A stretch of DNA of 64,000 nucleotides, taken from Paenibacillus sp. J45TS6. Lineage in GTDB: Bacteria; Bacillota; Bacilli; Paenibacillales; Paenibacillaceae. The stretch spans positions 62,001 to 126,000 of the forward strand of contig NZ_BOSJ01000008.1 of NCBI RefSeq assembly GCF_018403285.1, given 5' to 3'. A program made the position numbers and the translations under genes. The notes beneath the pieces were generated by a model, which was not told the origin of the DNA, searched no databases, and was given only the letters and a program-made list of their open reading frames with translations. This document shows positions 16,272 through 24,807 of the stretch, one piece after another; the first letter of the stretch is position 1, and every line of letters begins with the position of its first letter.

Positions 16272-17645
16272 TTACAGTCTAAGATACACTCTAAAAGTCG
16301 TCCCAACTCCAAGCTCGGATTCCACCTGAATTCGGCCCTCATGAAGATCAATAATCTTCTTCGCAATCGATAATCCGAGTCCGCTGCCTTCGTAGCGATT
16401 ACGAGAAACATCGGCTTTATAAAATCTCTCGAAGATCCGCTGTAAATCTTCTTTAGCCATCCCTTCTCCATCATCTTTAATCGCAACAACCGCATAGCCT
16501 CGTTCTCGGGTCATTGAAATTTCGATGCTGCCTCCTTCGGAAGAAAACTTCAGTGCATTATGAATCAGGTTAGTCCATACCTGACTGAGCTGATCTCGAT
16601 CTGCCTGAATTACGAGCTCCTGCAAATGAAGATGAAAGGTGATCGACTTGCTGGTCCATATCGGTTCCAAAGTTAAAATGACGTCTCTCAGCTGACGATC
16701 AAGCCTGTATGCTTCGATATGAAAAGGATGTTTGTCTGAATCAAGAGATGACAGCTTCAGCAAATTGCGAATGAGCCTGGATAAACGTTCGCTTTCCGTT
16801 TCAATAATACTTGCGTACCGAATCCGCTCTTTATCACTAAGTTCACTAATCGTGAGCGCCTGCGAGAAACCGTGGATGGAAGTAAGCGGTGTCTGCATTT
16901 CATGAGATACATTTGATACAAAATCTTTACGCATCTGTTCCAGTTGACCGAGTTCACTCGCCATAAGCTGAATGCTCTCTGCCAGCTCCCCAATCTCATC
17001 TCTGCGTTTCATACGAAGGTTGATTCTAAAATCGCCGCGGGCAATTTGCCTTGTGGCACTGGTCATCTTCTTCAGCGGGCTTACGAGAAAACGCGAAGCC
17101 ATCAGGATAAGAAAACTGCCGACAAGCAAAGATGTCAAATTAATCATGGTATTATTTCGCCTAAAATTTTCACGCTGCGGTTTTAGATTAGGCTGTAAGA
17201 ACATGGCGTATACCCCTTCTGTCGTTTGTAAAGGTACACCAATCGCAACCGGGCGCATGGGACCTCCTTGTTGGCTCTCCTCCTGGATAATCGCATTTGC
17301 TCCGCTCAGTACCGTGTCCACTTCTTCCGCATAATTCCCCTTTTTGATTGGTGGATTCTGTCCCTTATCTTCACTATCTATCGTTTGTCCATCTGGACCA
17401 ACCAGTGTAATATGGAGCTCCCGTATGAGGCTTGAAGTCTGCTCAACAAATACAGATAAGTCTTCCGGCTGCCATGCATCATACAACTGCTGTACTTTCG
17501 CTCCTTCTTTCATCAGTTCAGCAGACATATCGCGGTTTACATCCTTTTCAAACCAGCGAAAAGCGATGAATGATGAAATTAATAAACTAATAACAGTGAC
17601 TGCAATAAAAGTAAGAACAACCCGCACATACAAACTGCGAATCAT
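16272..17645 (-). CDS. Sensor histidine kinase (HAMP, HisKA, HATPase)
   Basis: A 457-residue kinase. Membrane segments at about 9-30 and 166-187 flank an extracytoplasmic domain; a HAMP domain follows (MTSATRQIARGDF...RRDEIGELAESI), then the H-box FVSNVSHEMQTPL, N-box QVWTNLIHNALKF, G1 VAIKDDGEGM and G2 YEGSGLGLSIAKKI. Its ATG overlaps the response regulator stop by four bases. The signal is unknown. The downstream glycosyltransferase suggests an envelope-related response. Confidence 0.92.
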   Translation of the reverse strand: MIRSLYVRVVLTFIAVTVISLLISSFIAFRWFEKDVNRDMSAELMKEGAKVQQLYDAWQPEDLSVFVEQTSSLIRELHITLVGPDGQTIDSEDKGQNPPIKKGNYAEEVDTVLSGANAIIQEESQQGGPMRPVAIGVPLQTTEGVYAMFLQPNLKPQRENFRRNNTMINLTSLLVGSFLILMASRFLVSPLKKMTSATRQIARGDFRINLRMKRRDEIGELAESIQLMASELGQLEQMRKDFVSNVSHEMQTPLTSIHGFSQALTISELSDKERIRYASIIETESERLSRLIRNLLKLSSLDSDKHPFHIEAYRLDRQLRDVILTLEPIWTSKSITFHLHLQELVIQADRDQLSQVWTNLIHNALKFSSEGGSIEISMTRERGYAVVAIKDDGEGMAKEDLQRIFERFYKADVSRNRYEGSGLGLSIAKKIIDLHEGRIQVESELGVGTTFRVYLRL

Positions 17646-18316
17646 ACAAGTTCCTCGAGCCGATATCCAAGCCCCCGAATCGTGACAATCCGAAAACCCG
17701 TCTGATGATCAGGAAACCGTTCCCGCAGTCTTTTAATGTGAACATCTACCGTTCGCTCGTCTCCCTCGTAATCAAGCCCCCAAATATCTTCAATGAGCTG
17801 CTCTCTCGTAAAGGTAATGCCTGAATAACTGGCCAGTTTATAGAGCAGTTCAAATTCCTTAAGAGGCAGTGTCACAGAAGAATGTTCCGATATCACTTGG
17901 AACGAAGGACGATCTAGTGTAAGTCTCCCTACTTTTACCGTTTGATCCATGGAGACCCGGTATCTTTTGAGCAGAGCCTTTACTCTTACGACCAGCTCTT
18001 GGGGTGCAAAAGGTTTAACCATATAATCATCTGTACCAAGTTCAAAACCTTTCACTTTATCCTCGGTTTCTCCCTTAGCCGTAAGCATAAGAATCGGAAT
18101 ATCGCTCCATGCCCTTAGGTGACCGCATAGTTCCCAGCCGTCCATACCCGGCATCATAATATCGATAATTACAAGATCCGGCTTCATGGAATCAAGCATG
18201 TTAAGCGCATCTTCTCCATCCTTTGCCTGGTAGACATCTAAACCTTCCCGTTTCAGAAATAATTCAATGAGTTCTCGAATATGAGCTTCATCGTCTACCA
18301 CCAAAATTTTAGCCAT
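17642..18316 (-). CDS. OmpR-family response regulator
   Basis: A 224-residue regulator: receiver domain with KILVVDDEAHIREL, phospho-acceptor in PDLVIIDIMMPGMDG, KPFAPQE lysine; winged helix with TFTREQLIEDIWG and HIKRLRERF. The ATG at 18316 is preceded by GGGAGG at 11 bases; an upstream in-frame ATG at 18358 lacks support. An 8-base perfect inverted repeat GATGAAAC/GTTTCATC (18364-18384) and a TTCATA repeat at 18540-18556 lie upstream and may be regulatory. Confidence 0.92.
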   Translation of the reverse strand: MAKILVVDDEAHIRELIELFLKREGLDVYQAKDGEDALNMLDSMKPDLVIIDIMMPGMDGWELCGHLRAWSDIPILMLTAKGETEDKVKGFELGTDDYMVKPFAPQELVVRVKALLKRYRVSMDQTVKVGRLTLDRPSFQVISEHSSVTLPLKEFELLYKLASYSGITFTREQLIEDIWGLDYEGDERTVDVHIKRLRERFPDHQTGFRIVTIRGLGYRLEELV

Positions 18317-18539
18317 GATATAAAAGTCCTCCCTATGATTCATATATAGCTGAAGCAACTAAAGATGAAACCGTCAGTTTCATCACATTGATCAAAGAAA
18401 ATCAATAATACCCATTTTTAAGTCAAGCCTGTCTCATCAGCATCCCCCGTGTAAACCTAAAGTTTACTTTGAGAGCTGAAATTTATGTATTTTACTAGAT
18501 GTATTCTAACTGTGAGAAACCTAAATCATACCGAAAAAT

Positions 18540-18556
18540 AATGAACTGAATATGAA
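18540..18556 (-). promoter_or_regulatory. TTCATA direct repeat upstream of the response regulator gene
   Basis: Minus strand TTCATA-TTCAG-TTCATT, the same 11-base-spaced pattern as at 16208-16224. Suggests autoregulation of the two-component system. TTCATA also fits the B. subtilis PhoP half-site consensus, so PhoP is an alternative binder. Confidence 0.45.
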
Positions 18557-18569
18557 TTCGAAATTTCAG

Positions 18570-18605
18570 AAAAAAAGAAAAGAATCCCGCAATTTGCGCG
18601 ACTCC
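18570..18605 (-). terminator. Terminator of the LacI-family gene at 18.7 kb
   Basis: Read on the minus strand: GAGTCGCGCAA/TTGCGGGATTC stem, then TTTTCTTTTTTT. Confidence 0.7.
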
Positions 18606-18656
18606 CTGTTTATCATTTTATTTTTCCCACTTACGAGGAGAATTCTCTTCGTCTTT

Positions 18657-19688
18657 TTACTGTAAAGGAGTTCTTTTCATCGATACACTGGATTCTCTCA
18701 CGATCAGTCTTGGTTCAAACTCTACTTTCTCATAGGGAGCCTGATTGTTCTCCTTAATTCGCTTAATGAGCAGTTCCGTAGCAAGACGAGCACACTCATC
18801 GCCTAAGATCGTAACTGAACTAATCTGAGGGGATGTAAGTGTCGTCCACGAATTATTATCAATCCCCACAATAGCTACATCCTCGGGAACACGCACGCCT
18901 AGTTCCTTGAAACGATTCACCATCCCAATCGCAATCATATCGTTACAGGCATAGACCGCATCCGGCATTTCCTTAAGACTATAAAAATAATTAGCTGCCT
19001 CCATCCCGGTCTGAAGTGAAAAGTCATCCCCGAAATAAGTTAATGAAATATCAACTTGCGGAAGCGCACGCTCATAGGCAAAATACCGCTCTTCGATCAT
19101 ATCTTTGGCTGCTCCGGCATAAGCAATTCTCGTCCGTCCCATTTTCAGCAGATGCTCCATGACAAGGTTCCCTTCCTGCTTGGACATACACACAATATCT
19201 GCCTTATATTCAGGGCCTAGCTTTTTTCCATAATTTATAATAGATATCGGTACAGGAGACTTACTAATCAGATCTCCAAGCGTTTTGGGGTAAGCAAGCG
19301 GAAGAATAATCATTCCGTCTACATGGAGTTTTTTCACTTCGCGAATTGCTTCAAGCTCCGCTCTCGCATTTCCTGAAGTATTGATTTGGACTACACGATA
19401 TCCATAATGTTTGGCCGTCTGCTCTACAGACCAAGCAATCTCCGGCATAATCGCATTGCGAATATCGGATACCACAAGTGCAATCTGGTGGGTATGGCGT
19501 ACTTTTAAACTTTGTGCCGAAGTGTTCGGGGTGAACCCAAGCTCTTCAATGGCTTCCAGCACTTTCGCCTTTGTCTTGGCACTGATGCCGCTTGTATTAT
19601 TAATAGCCCGCGAGACGGTCGCTATTCCAACCCCCGCTTTTTTAGCTACATCCTCTATCGTAATTTTCTGATCTTTATTATTATTCAC
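18657..19688 (-). CDS. LacI-family transcriptional regulator divergent from bdhA
   Basis: A 343-residue repressor: N-terminal HTH ITIEDVAKKAGVGIATVSRA with the hinge helix, then a periplasmic-binding-protein-like effector domain (LHVDGMIILP, CNDMIAIGM, VAIVGIDNN). The start is GTG at 19688, with GAGG 11 bases before. It is divergent from the butanediol dehydrogenase gene, and a perfect GGAAACGTTTCC palindrome lies between them at the bdhA start region. It probably represses bdhA and possibly itself; the effector is unknown. Confidence 0.9.
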   Translation of the reverse strand: MNNNKDQKITIEDVAKKAGVGIATVSRAINNTSGISAKTKAKVLEAIEELGFTPNTSAQSLKVRHTHQIALVVSDIRNAIMPEIAWSVEQTAKHYGYRVVQINTSGNARAELEAIREVKKLHVDGMIILPLAYPKTLGDLISKSPVPISIINYGKKLGPEYKADIVCMSKQEGNLVMEHLLKMGRTRIAYAGAAKDMIEERYFAYERALPQVDISLTYFGDDFSLQTGMEAANYFYSLKEMPDAVYACNDMIAIGMVNRFKELGVRVPEDVAIVGIDNNSWTTLTSPQISSVTILGDECARLATELLIKRIKENNQAPYEKVEFEPRLIVRESSVSMKRTPLQ

Positions 19689-19880
19689 GCACTCGGCAAC
19701 CTCTCTTTGAACTGGAATCGTTTCCTGTTTCCTAGATGAAGTAGGATTCTATTTTTATTATATCACAGCTGCTATCTTATCAAGATATCCTCCAGATCAA
19801 TCATCGTGAGATAGAGCCATTTTCTTACCTTGCTTTAGATTGGAATCAACTTATATATCTCGCGAGAAGGGATTTTGAAA

Positions 19881-19928
19881 TTGACATTATATAAATTATA
19901 TGACATATTTGAATCGGAAACGTTTCCC
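19881..19928 (+). promoter_or_regulatory. bdhA promoter with LacI-type operator
   Basis: TTGACA (19881-19886), then a CATATT-like -10 at 19904-19909 after 17 bases, and the perfect palindrome GGAAACGTTTCC (19916-19927) at the expected transcription start. This is the classic repression position for a LacI-family protein; CcpA could also bind. Confidence 0.65.
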
Positions 19929-20069
19929 AAAAATATTGTTTTGAGGACATCATGCGAAGCGATATTTCTTGGAAGTAGAGCAATACATGAAGAACATAAT
20001 TGAAAAACAGCAGGCTGCTTTATGGATTTTGCTTGCAAGCTAACTTTTCTATTTAGGAGATGATTCGTT

Positions 20070-21122
20070 GTGAAAGCGCTTAGATGGCATGGTGTGAAAG
20101 ATCTGCGAGTGGAACAAATCGAGGAACCAAAAGCTCTACCTGGGAAAGTAAAAATCAAAGTCGAGTGGTGCGGGATTTGCGGCAGCGACTTGCACGAATA
20201 TACGGCGGGTCCAATCTTTATTCCAGCTGACAAACCTCATCCGATTACGGGAGAACAAGCGCCTGTTGTCATGGGTCATGAATTTTCTGGACAAGTCGTT
20301 GAAGTTGGAGAAGGCGTAACCCGTCTGCAAAAAGGAGACCGCGTCGTTGTTGAACCGATCTTTAACTGCGGTCAATGTACAGCATGTCGCCAAGGTAAAT
20401 ACAACCTCTGTGACAAAATGGGCTTCCTCGGTCTTGCCGGCGGCGGAGGCGGTTTCTCTGAATATGTTGCTGCGGATGAGCATATCGTTCACAAAATTCC
20501 AGATACCGTTTCCTATGAACAAGGCGCTTTGGTGGAACCTTCCGCCGTTGCTCTTTATGCAGTCCGTCAAAGCAAACTGAAAGTTGGCGACAAAGCCGTT
20601 GTCTTCGGTGCCGGTCCAATCGGACTACTCGTAATCGAGGCGCTAAAAGCATCTGGTGCTTCTGAAATTTATGCTGTGGAGCTCTCTGCAGAGCGCAGTG
20701 CAAAAGCAACAGAACTTGGAGCACAAGTTATTAATCCGAAAGAAACTCCTGATGTAGTGGAAGAAATCCACCGCTTAACAGATGGCGGTGCTAATGTCGT
20801 ATTTGAAGTGACAGGTGTGCCGCCTGTACTCGAACAAGCACTCGAAGCTGTTCGAATTGGCGGCGAACTCATGATCGTCAGCATTTTTGAAAAAGAAGCA
20901 CCAATTCAGCCTAATAAAATTGTCATGCAAGAACGCAGTATCTCCGGCATTATCGGATACCGTGATGTATTCCCAGCGGTAATCAGCCTTATGGAGAAAG
21001 GCTACTTCCCTGCTGACAAATTGGTAACAAAACGTATTAAACTTGATGATGTGATTGAGGAAGGTTTTGAAGGTTTGCTAAAAGAGAAGAGCCAAGTTAA
21101 GATCCTCGTAAAAGCGGAATAA
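20070..21122 (+). CDS. bdhA: (R,R)-2,3-butanediol dehydrogenase / acetoin reductase
   Basis: A 350-residue zinc-dependent medium-chain dehydrogenase. Catalytic zinc ligands are in CGICGSDLHEY and GHEFSG. The structural zinc cysteines follow the pattern C-GQ-C-TA-C-RQGKYNL-C. The NAD-binding motif is VFGAGPIGLLV. The GSDLHEYTAGPIFIP and HPITGEQAPVVMGHEF stretches are typical of B. subtilis BdhA. It interconverts acetoin and 2,3-butanediol with NAD(H) in overflow metabolism. The GTG start at 20070 follows TAGGAGATG. Probably monocistronic and repressed by the divergent LacI-family protein. Confidence 0.9.
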   Translation: MKALRWHGVKDLRVEQIEEPKALPGKVKIKVEWCGICGSDLHEYTAGPIFIPADKPHPITGEQAPVVMGHEFSGQVVEVGEGVTRLQKGDRVVVEPIFNCGQCTACRQGKYNLCDKMGFLGLAGGGGGFSEYVAADEHIVHKIPDTVSYEQGALVEPSAVALYAVRQSKLKVGDKAVVFGAGPIGLLVIEALKASGASEIYAVELSAERSAKATELGAQVINPKETPDVVEEIHRLTDGGANVVFEVTGVPPVLEQALEAVRIGGELMIVSIFEKEAPIQPNKIVMQERSISGIIGYRDVFPAVISLMEKGYFPADKLVTKRIKLDDVIEEGFEGLLKEKSQVKILVKAE

Positions 21123-21137
21123 TATACGTTTTATTAA

Positions 21138-21171
21138 GGGCTGCTGTCTTTACAGCAGTCTTTTCTTTTTT
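21138..21171 (+). terminator. Terminator after bdhA
   Basis: GGCTGCTGT-CTTT-ACAGCAGTC stem, then TTTTCTTTTT. Confidence 0.88.
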
Positions 21172-21270
21172 ATTAAGGGCTCATTGCAAAGGATAGTCTT
21201 ATCTTGGTATTATTTTTATCTTAGTGGAATAATTCGGGTTGGATCTCTTACATATAATCTGCCTCTGTTG

Positions 21271-22113
21271 CTAAAAAAACCGACGATACAATTCTCTCCG
21301 ACGCTCTCCACGAAGCTGAGCATAGATTTGCGTAGTTGAGGATTTTTCATGACCCAGCATACCTTGAATAAATTCTAATGGTGCCCCGTTATCAAGCAGC
21401 TGGCATGCATAAGTATGTCGGAATCGATGGGGATACACATTAGCCTCCACGGCTCCTCGATCTGCCAATCTCTTTAATACCCACCTTAGCGTTGGTATGG
21501 CCATTCGCTTAACAGGATGGGTATCCGTCACAAACAAGGCTTTGCAGGAGTCTTCTCGACTTGCTAAATACTTCTTCAACCATACTTTACACTCCGTGGT
21601 GAAGTAAACTTCTCTTTGCTTTGAACCCTTCCCATTTACAATGGCAGAGCAATTCTCCAAGTTCAAATCCTCCGTATTTAATTTCTCAACCTCTCCAATC
21701 CGGCAACCCGTGCTGTAGAGAAATTCTAGTAGAGCTCTTTCTCTATGAGTCTGACAAGAAATCTTTAGATGAATTACATCTTCCTCCATCAAAAACTTAG
21801 GAATTCGCTTTTCCATCTTGGGCTCACGTAATTTAAATGAAGGGTTTGTCGGTAAATAGGCTTCCTCATATGCATAACGGAATAAGGATCGTACAAAACG
21901 GATGCGGTGCCCTAGACTACTAGGCTTTAATCGATTGGATTGCTTTGCTAGATATCCCTTCAATAGGTTAAGAGTTACTTCGGAGATATCTATATCCCCA
22001 AGATCTGTAACCAACATCCTGAGCTGTAAAGCATATGCTTTCAATGTATTTGGGCTAAACCCCTGAATTCGCTTGTCTGCTTCATAATGACGCCAAAGTT
22101 CACTTAAAATCAT
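21271..22113 (-). CDS. Tyrosine recombinase / phage-type integrase
   Basis: A 280-residue XerC/D-like recombinase with core-binding SAM-like domain and complete catalytic set: R138 (TGCRIGEV), K165 (GKGSKQ), H229 and R232 (HRFRH), H255 (LGHEKSS), Y264 (TQIYAQL). GGAGG eight bases before the ATG at 22113 marks its own start. The frame is open a further 39 codons upstream, but that part is a different gene's beginning (22114-22230). No excisionase, phage genes or direct-repeat att sites are seen, so it is a lone integrase or the remnant of a mobile element inserted into the lipase operon. Confidence 0.85.
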   Translation of the reverse strand: MILSELWRHYEADKRIQGFSPNTLKAYALQLRMLVTDLGDIDISEVTLNLLKGYLAKQSNRLKPSSLGHRIRFVRSLFRYAYEEAYLPTNPSFKLREPKMEKRIPKFLMEEDVIHLKISCQTHRERALLEFLYSTGCRIGEVEKLNTEDLNLENCSAIVNGKGSKQREVYFTTECKVWLKKYLASREDSCKALFVTDTHPVKRMAIPTLRWVLKRLADRGAVEANVYPHRFRHTYACQLLDNGAPLEFIQGMLGHEKSSTTQIYAQLRGERRRELYRRFF

Positions 22114-22230
22114 AATATAACCTCCTACTAGAGCGATTAATTCTAGTTTGCTACTCAAGCGCTCCTGCAACTGCTCGCATTGGGCAACAGCTCTTTGCAG
22201 ATCCGACAAGGATACGGATATTCTCCCCAT
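22114..22230 (-). pseudogene. Truncated start of a small helical protein, probable partner of the lipase
   Basis: ATG at 22230 behind a strong GGAGGAAGG site, 12 bases after the lipase stop. It encodes about 39 residues (ISVSLSDLQRAVAQCEQLQE...) that look like the start of a WXG100-like or LXG-accessory helical protein, then merges in frame with the integrase ribosome binding site and start. The rest is lost, probably through integrase insertion. In type VII lipase loci such small proteins assist secretion. Family membership is tentative. Confidence 0.5.
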
Positions 22231-22245
22231 GTTGCCTTCCTCCTA

Positions 22246-23601
22246 TCATTTGAACTCGTCTGCTAGCACGAAATCCTCACGTTTGCGTTCGATGTATTCG
22301 GCGATATCGCCAATCGATTCCTGGTACCAGCGGTTGATCCGCTGAAGCGTTGCCGTCGCGTTATATGCAATCGGCGTGAACGATTGACTCTCACTGGTTG
22401 AGATATGCGTCTGGAACATCTGAATGGAAGCCTGCGCATCGCTCGAAAATCCGCTCAGGCTAAACCGCATCTCCCTTGCTGCTTGCGCCAGCTCTTCCGG
22501 TGTTAATTGAATCTTGCCTCCACCTGCATGTGCGTTGTCCGCAACTGCGACCAATGATGCTACAGCACCGCTGACAATGCTCGGTAAGGATGCGAGTGCT
22601 TCTTGATGAGCCGTCCAGCGCGGTGATATGCCGATCTCTTCGCCTGTTGCCCGATTAATGAGTGGCCCGACAAGATTTCCATTTTTGTCGAACCGATATT
22701 GATTCATCGAATGGTATCCTTTGCCCTCATCTTTGGAGAAGGAATCGAAAAAACGATAGATATTGCCTACCTGAAGCTTGTCCAGATCGATATTAATCGG
22801 AAAGTCATATAATACAAGCGGCGCGTTTGCTCCTAAAGAGCGAATAGGAACCGTCAGTTGATATTGAAACTTCCAGTTCTGATACATGGCATTGGCCGAA
22901 TCGAAATCCTGACCTCTGTAAAAGGTGCTCCCAACGTGCCTGTCATACTAGACAATTCCGCCCGCCCCGACAGAATCGTTGGGATCAACGACATTCACCA
23001 CTTTACCATCGTAATATCCCTCATTCACTTTGGCCCAACTCACGTCATCCAGCAGGTTGGTCACGCTCGGTGCGCTGTAAGTCATGGCCGACAGATCCTG
23101 ACGTGCTGCCACGTATTGCGCCAATCCGCCACCGAGTGAATGCCCCGTCAACGAAATGCTCGCATCAGGATACGTCTGGCTCACTTTCTCGTAGAGCACT
23201 TCCGCTTGGTGAAACTGGTTGTTCTCCCATTCGATGTCGTCCTTGATCGCTTCGATAAAGCTTTTTTTGAATATGTTGTGATGGTCCGGGTCCGTGACCG
23301 CATCCTCCAGTCGGCGTGTTCGGCCGCCAAGAACGTCGAACACGTCAGTCTCGTAATCGACTACGATATCAAGCCAGTTTCCATCCGGTTCAGTTCCGCG
23401 GTAACCAATGACGATCTGGTCGGTTTGTTCATTTTGAAGCACCAAGGCATCGAAACCTGAAACTTTGTTATGTAACTCGGCACCGTCAGGCTCGACAACT
23501 TTCCAAGGTTCCAATTCCGGGAGAACAAATCCCTCCGGAACGTCTTGATATGCAAGCTTGGAAAACTTCATGTACGTCTCATCTGAAATGTAGGTTTTCA
23601 A
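22246..23601 (-). pseudogene. Lipase-like protein with C-terminal helical targeting-like domain, interrupted by an in-frame TAG
   Basis: One reading frame of 451 codons split by a single TAG at 22948-22950; both halves are in the same frame and the protein flows on as GGIV-stop-YDRHVGSTFYRG. The first half (217 residues from a TTG at 23601) is an alpha/beta-hydrolase with YRGTEPDGNW and the nucleophile elbow GHSLGGG (S155); D209 in VDPNDSVG is the probable catalytic Asp. The stop precedes the probable catalytic His (RHVG). The second half ends in a helical domain starting KIQLTPEELAQAAREM, reminiscent of WXG100/LXG segments. Lipase first, targeting domain last, is the reversed order described for S. 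aureus TslA. The product as read would lack both. Confidence 0.7.
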
Positions 23602-23676
23602 AAAAAATTCTACCTCCTATATTTACTCTTAAATTTAAAATATAGTAATATACCCATATCATGATAGATATAAGGA

Positions 23677-24006
23677 GTGGACACTATACTAAAAAGTAAG
23701 TCTCTGATCATATTTATTTTTGTTTGTTTTGTCCTAATTATGGGAGGTTGTAGCTCCATGTCTAATTCTCGCGAAGATGCTCAAGCTGTTAACAAAGCTA
23801 TGGAAGCAGGAAAAATGTACTTTAAAGAAAAATACGATCTCAACGTTGAATTTACGCGCCACAAGTTTAATCCTCCCGATCTCGGGACGGACGTGGGGCT
23901 CTATGGACATTTGACAGAAGATACGGATACAGAAGTGTTTCTCCTTATTAACTATAAGACATTTGAAGTCGTCACTGTTGGCGTTCCCGAAGAGCTAATT
24001 CAATAA
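23677..24006 (+). CDS. Small lipoprotein, candidate immunity protein for the lipase
   Basis: About 109 residues: hydrophobic signal with lipobox LIMGGC near residue 25, then an 80-residue mature domain (MYFKEKYDLNVEF, DTEVFLLINYKTFEVV). It is divergent from the lipase-like gene, 75 bases away. Type VII lipases such as TslA are paired with lipoprotein immunity factors, so this may be the cognate one; that is inference from position and topology. The start is unclear: the GTG at 23677 lies inside AAGGAGTGG, the best ribosome binding site, and an ATA at 23686 is the codon at the ideal distance. Confidence 0.65.
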   Translation: MDTILKSKSLIIFIFVCFVLIMGGCSSMSNSREDAQAVNKAMEAGKMYFKEKYDLNVEFTRHKFNPPDLGTDVGLYGHLTEDTDTEVFLLINYKTFEVVTVGVPEELIQ

Positions 24007-24022
24007 TAGAAATAAGGTTGCT

Positions 24023-24047
24023 GAGCCTCTTTCTGAGGCTCTTTTCT
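24023..24047 (+). terminator. Terminator after the lipoprotein gene
   Basis: GAGCCTC-5-GAGGCTC stem, then TTTTCTT. Confidence 0.85.
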
Positions 24048-24050
24048 TAT

Positions 24051-24807
24051 ATTAGCCAAAGAAAATCGATTTCTACGGCACACCGTTAGATATCGTACGT
24101 TATTTTCCGTAATCAGGACCTACACGCCAAGTAACCTCCTTCTTTTTTCCAAATAAGTAGAATTCATTATAGACCATCTATTCCTGCCAAGTATTTAAAC
24201 ATCCAAAAACAGGAATATAGTCACCCTATCCACCCTAAGTGAACAGTGACTCATTGAACGGATATAGGCTGTTGTTACCAGAAGAGCAAAAGTTGAATTT
24301 TCATGAATATACCGGAGTGGGATTGGCATAACGAACATGAGACGTCTTATTTGGCCTGTTTGCGTGTTGCGATTATCTCTATAGAATCTGAGACACGTTA
24401 TTCATGCAAAATACGCCCCACATCTCATCAAACCATATTCAATGTACTCTTAAACTATTAAATGGCCCGTAGGCTTGATCGTATGGCTATCCATCATTGT
24501 GCCACAACCTTCTAGTATTAGAGGCTTTAGATAAAGTAGGAATTTTGGATATAGCTTTACCCATGTAGATCAGCTTTCTGGAAGACACTAGCATCTGGTT
24601 TCCAGATTGACCATCTGAGGAGCTACATCTAAATTAATTTATTGACCGTTAACCACAATTTTAATATCCCCTCCACTTTACTTACTTTCTTTCACATATA
24701 CATATATATATCTAGATTTTATGTTATAATAGTCAGATTACGATTTACATATTCACAAATGACTTATATATAGGAAGAAACAATCCTAGCGTACAGGAGG
24801 TACACAC
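24051..24807. other. Long apparently non-coding stretch, possibly decayed accessory DNA
   Basis: About 750 bases with no frame carrying a plausible start and ribosome binding site on either strand. Stops are frequent in all frames. A TCTGGAA/TTCCAGA inverted repeat occurs around 24567-24605, and a TATAAT-like -10 precedes the next gene at about 24725. I cannot recognise a gene remnant. Its position beside the integrase and interrupted lipase makes decayed mobile or toxin-related DNA plausible but unproven. Confidence 0.4.

Larger units (their letters stand above)
18317..18656. other. Intergenic region with inverted and direct repeats
   Basis: No gene seen. It contains GATGAAAC-5-GTTTCATC (18364-18384), GTAAAC-5-GTTTAC (18451-18467), the TTCATA direct repeat (18540-18556) and the terminator of the LacI-family gene (18570-18605). 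The promoter of the response regulator and kinase operon must lie here. Confidence 0.55.

Noticed and set aside
21271-24807. Prophage or integrative element
   Set aside because: Only an integrase is present; no structural, excision or transfer genes and no att repeats seen.
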